Shown here: positions 7,522 to 8,514 of the stretch, one piece after another
How the letters are laid out: every line of letters starts with the position of its first letter
Position numbering within the stretch: position 1 is the stretch's first letter
NCBI GenBank assembly: GCA_964571805.1
Contig: CAZNDI010000048.1
Span: 1 to 8,514, forward strand
DNA from: JAUHWS01 sp964571805
Lineage (GTDB): Bacteria > Patescibacteriota > Gracilibacteria > UM-FILTER-43-11
Direction: 5' to 3'
Length of the DNA: 8,514 bases
The notes under the pieces: model-generated
What the model was told of the DNA's origin: nothing
Database searches by the model: none
Seen by the model: only the letters and a program-made list of their open reading frames with translations
Translations under genes and position numbers: made by a program

Positions 7522-7878
7522 ATGGAAACGAATATTTTAGAAAAAATAGTAAGTATTCCCAAAGAATTTTCAGAAAGATCCAATGTTTCTTTCTATACTT
7601 TAATTGACGAAAGCGGTTATTTTAAGAGCCCAGATTTGCTTCAGGTTGAAAAGATAAAAAAACTACTTACCGAAGATTCTCAAAAAGCTAAAGATTGGTT
7701 AAATTGGTCCGAAAATAAAAGAACTAGTTCAGGTTGGTATTTTATAAAAAAAAATGGGAAATATTTTATAGGTTATTATGACCCTAAGAAAGGCAACATT
7801 GATGAGGTAGAATATTCTGATGTCGAAGACGCTTGCGCTAATTTTATTAAGAATGAAATTGAGGATGTTAAAAAATAA
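7522..7878 (+). CDS. Probable cognate immunity protein for the RHS toxin tip
   Basis: This 118-residue, mildly acidic soluble protein (22 Asp/Glu against 19 Lys/Arg) has no signal peptide or membrane segment, so it should act in the cytoplasm, presumably by binding and blocking the toxin tip. The ATG is 12 bases after the RHS stop, a spacing typical of toxin-immunity pairs that share one transcript. It is the first ATG in an AT-rich gap and has no recognisable Shine-Dalgarno, so translation may depend on coupling to the RHS gene. Visible features are W59 and W62, a KRTSSGWYF block at residues 66-74, YFIGYYD at 81-87 and a terminal helix with DACANFI at 103-109. The KR.SSGWY(F) block recalls small proteins found beside RHS genes, but I cannot name a family. 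Its low GC matches the tip, suggesting they moved together. The immunity role is inferred from position and size. Confidence 0.8.
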   Translation: METNILEKIVSIPKEFSERSNVSFYTLIDESGYFKSPDLLQVEKIKKLLTEDSQKAKDWLNWSENKRTSSGWYFIKKNGKYFIGYYDPKKGNIDEVEYSDVEDACANFIKNEIEDVKK

Positions 7879-7911
7879 GGCAGGTGTGACTTTTTTGGTG
7901 GGTAAAAAGGG

Positions 7912-7933
7912 CTTTTATTGGCTTCAATAAAAG
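7912..7933 (+). other. Perfect 9-bp hairpin upstream of the transposase
   Basis: The sequence cttttattg is followed by the loop gctt and then by caataaaag, giving a perfect 9-bp stem with a 4-base loop. No T-run follows on the + strand, so it is not a standard intrinsic terminator. Its place between the immunity stop and the transposase start would suit a structure that limits readthrough or translation from the upstream operon, as several IS elements use, but that role is inferred. Confidence 0.5.
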
Positions 7934-7954
7934 GATAAACTGACATTATTTACT

Positions 7955-8514
7955 ATGCCTTCTAAAAAAATGTCTTTTTTGTGCTCATTTCTCTATTCAG
8001 AAAAATGGAAAATGTGATGGATTACAACGCTATTCATGCAAAAATTGCAAAGGGAGCTTTTCTTCAAAAAGGAGGCTCAGGAAAGGAGTGGGTTTGCTTT
8101 GGCAGGACTATGCCCAAGGCAAACAAAGTCAAAAGCAAATTGGCCACCTGGTGGGTAAAAGCAGAGAATGGGTCAACCGTCATCTAGCCAAAGATAAACC
8201 GGTGAGTAAGGGTTTAAACAAAAGCCTAACTTCCGGAACAGTTGTTATCATTGCTGATACCACCTACTTCCAACAATTTGGCTTGATGGTATTTCGTTCA
8301 CCGGATCTTAGACAAAATCTATTGTGGTATGAAATAGGTCATGAGACCAATGAGCTTTATAGCCGGGGTATCCAGGAGCTGCTTGATGAGGGCTGGAAAA
8401 TAAGTGCTATTGTGGCAGATGGAAAACCGGGATTGGGAAGATTATTTCCGGATATTCCCTTCCAACTTTGTCAGTTCCATCAGTTTGCCACCATCACAAG
8501 ATACATCTCAAAAA
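7955..8514 (+). CDS. Zinc-ribbon DDE transposase, IS256/MULE superfamily (IS1249-like), 3' truncated and frameshifted near start
   Basis: From 7971 onward one frame reads a zinc ribbon (CLFC at 7971-7982, CKNC at 8037-8048), a WQDYAQGKQSQKQIGHL helix-turn-helix-like block, then the catalytic region. The first Asp is in IIADTTYF (8256), the second in VADGKPGLG (8418, 54 residues later), followed by FP..PFQLCQFHQF with the C-x2-H of the IS256/MULE group at 8469-8480. The last catalytic residue is beyond the window. It would cut and join IS ends. The frame has no ATG: its upstream stop is at 7941. A natural start, ATG at 7955 giving MPSKK, is in another frame and joins at a run of seven A (7964-7970); one A fewer gives MPSKKCLFC. 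So this is either a frameshift mutation, slippage-dependent expression, or a sequencing error. A shorter in-frame start exists at GTG 8088 or TTG 8094 behind AAGGAG-like sequence, but it would lose the zinc ribbon. Confidence 0.78.

Larger units (their letters stand above)
7879..8514 (+). mobile_element. Left part of an IS256-superfamily (IS1249-like) insertion sequence, right end outside window
   Basis: The stretch after the immunity stop contains a transposase gene preceded by about 75 noncoding bases, as expected for an IS left end. The left terminus probably lies near 7879-7890, where a GGCAGGTGTGAC sequence starts, but the inverted-repeat partner and any target duplication are not in view, so the exact boundary is unknown. 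The element sits directly downstream of the toxin-immunity pair without interrupting it. The family is assigned from the transposase. Confidence 0.6.

Noticed and set aside
7912..7933. The hairpin as an intrinsic terminator of the toxin-immunity operon.
   Set aside because: The stem is AT-rich and is followed by GATAAACTGA rather than a T-run, so it lacks the key part of an intrinsic terminator.
7896..8160. A 12-base direct repeat, tggtgggtaaaa, at 7896-7907 and 8149-8160.
   Set aside because: One copy is inside transposase coding sequence where the codons explain it; with only two copies and no flanking similarity, chance is the simplest explanation.
7981..8187. A 68-codon + strand open frame starting at GTG 7981.
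   Set aside because: It overlaps the transposase in another frame. The overlapping frame shows the zinc ribbon and continues into the DDE motifs, while this one resembles nothing.

Overview
The window is almost entirely one giant, left-truncated RHS/YD-repeat polymorphic toxin gene (1-7509, at least 2502 residues, stop at 7507-7509). It is followed 12 bases later by a small gene in the classic position of its cognate immunity gene (7522-7878), and then by the left part of an insertion sequence that runs off the right edge (about 7879-8514). All genes lie on the + strand.

The RHS protein reads in this order: the end of a fibronectin-III-like domain, a DUF6531-type RHS entry domain, about 78 YD repeats, an RHS-associated core ending in DPNG at 6220-6231, and a long 425-residue post-core part. 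Of the YD repeats, 54 consecutive units are exactly 21 residues each. The post-core part holds a Gly/Asn-rich stretch, a helical linker, a pretoxin-like segment and a compact C-terminal tip of about 107 residues that is the likely effector. From what is known of RHS/TcC proteins, the repeats should form a hollow beta shell around the tip, with self-cleavage near the core. The 118-residue downstream protein would protect the producer. The enzymatic activity of the tip cannot be read from the sequence.

Base composition and codon use change along the gene. The repeat region is moderate in GC (28 of 60 bases in 3661-3720). The last repeats use G-ending codons, with a sharp switch to C-ending codons at about 5880. 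The tip and immunity gene are AT-rich (14 of 60 G+C in 7201-7260, 17 of 60 in 7561-7620). This fits a mosaic gene whose tip and immunity cassette was exchanged onto an older shell.

The insertion sequence encodes a zinc-ribbon DDE transposase of the IS256/MULE superfamily, most like the IS1249 group by motif order. It lacks a clean start: the natural N-terminus (MPSKK) lies in a different frame from the CxxC zinc ribbon, and the two frames meet at a run of seven A.

The organism is a bacterium using a code compatible with the standard one (TAA stops, TGG for Trp, no in-frame TGA needed). I cannot place it in a phylum from this window. The absence of a Shine-Dalgarno sequence before the immunity gene is noted but not diagnostic.
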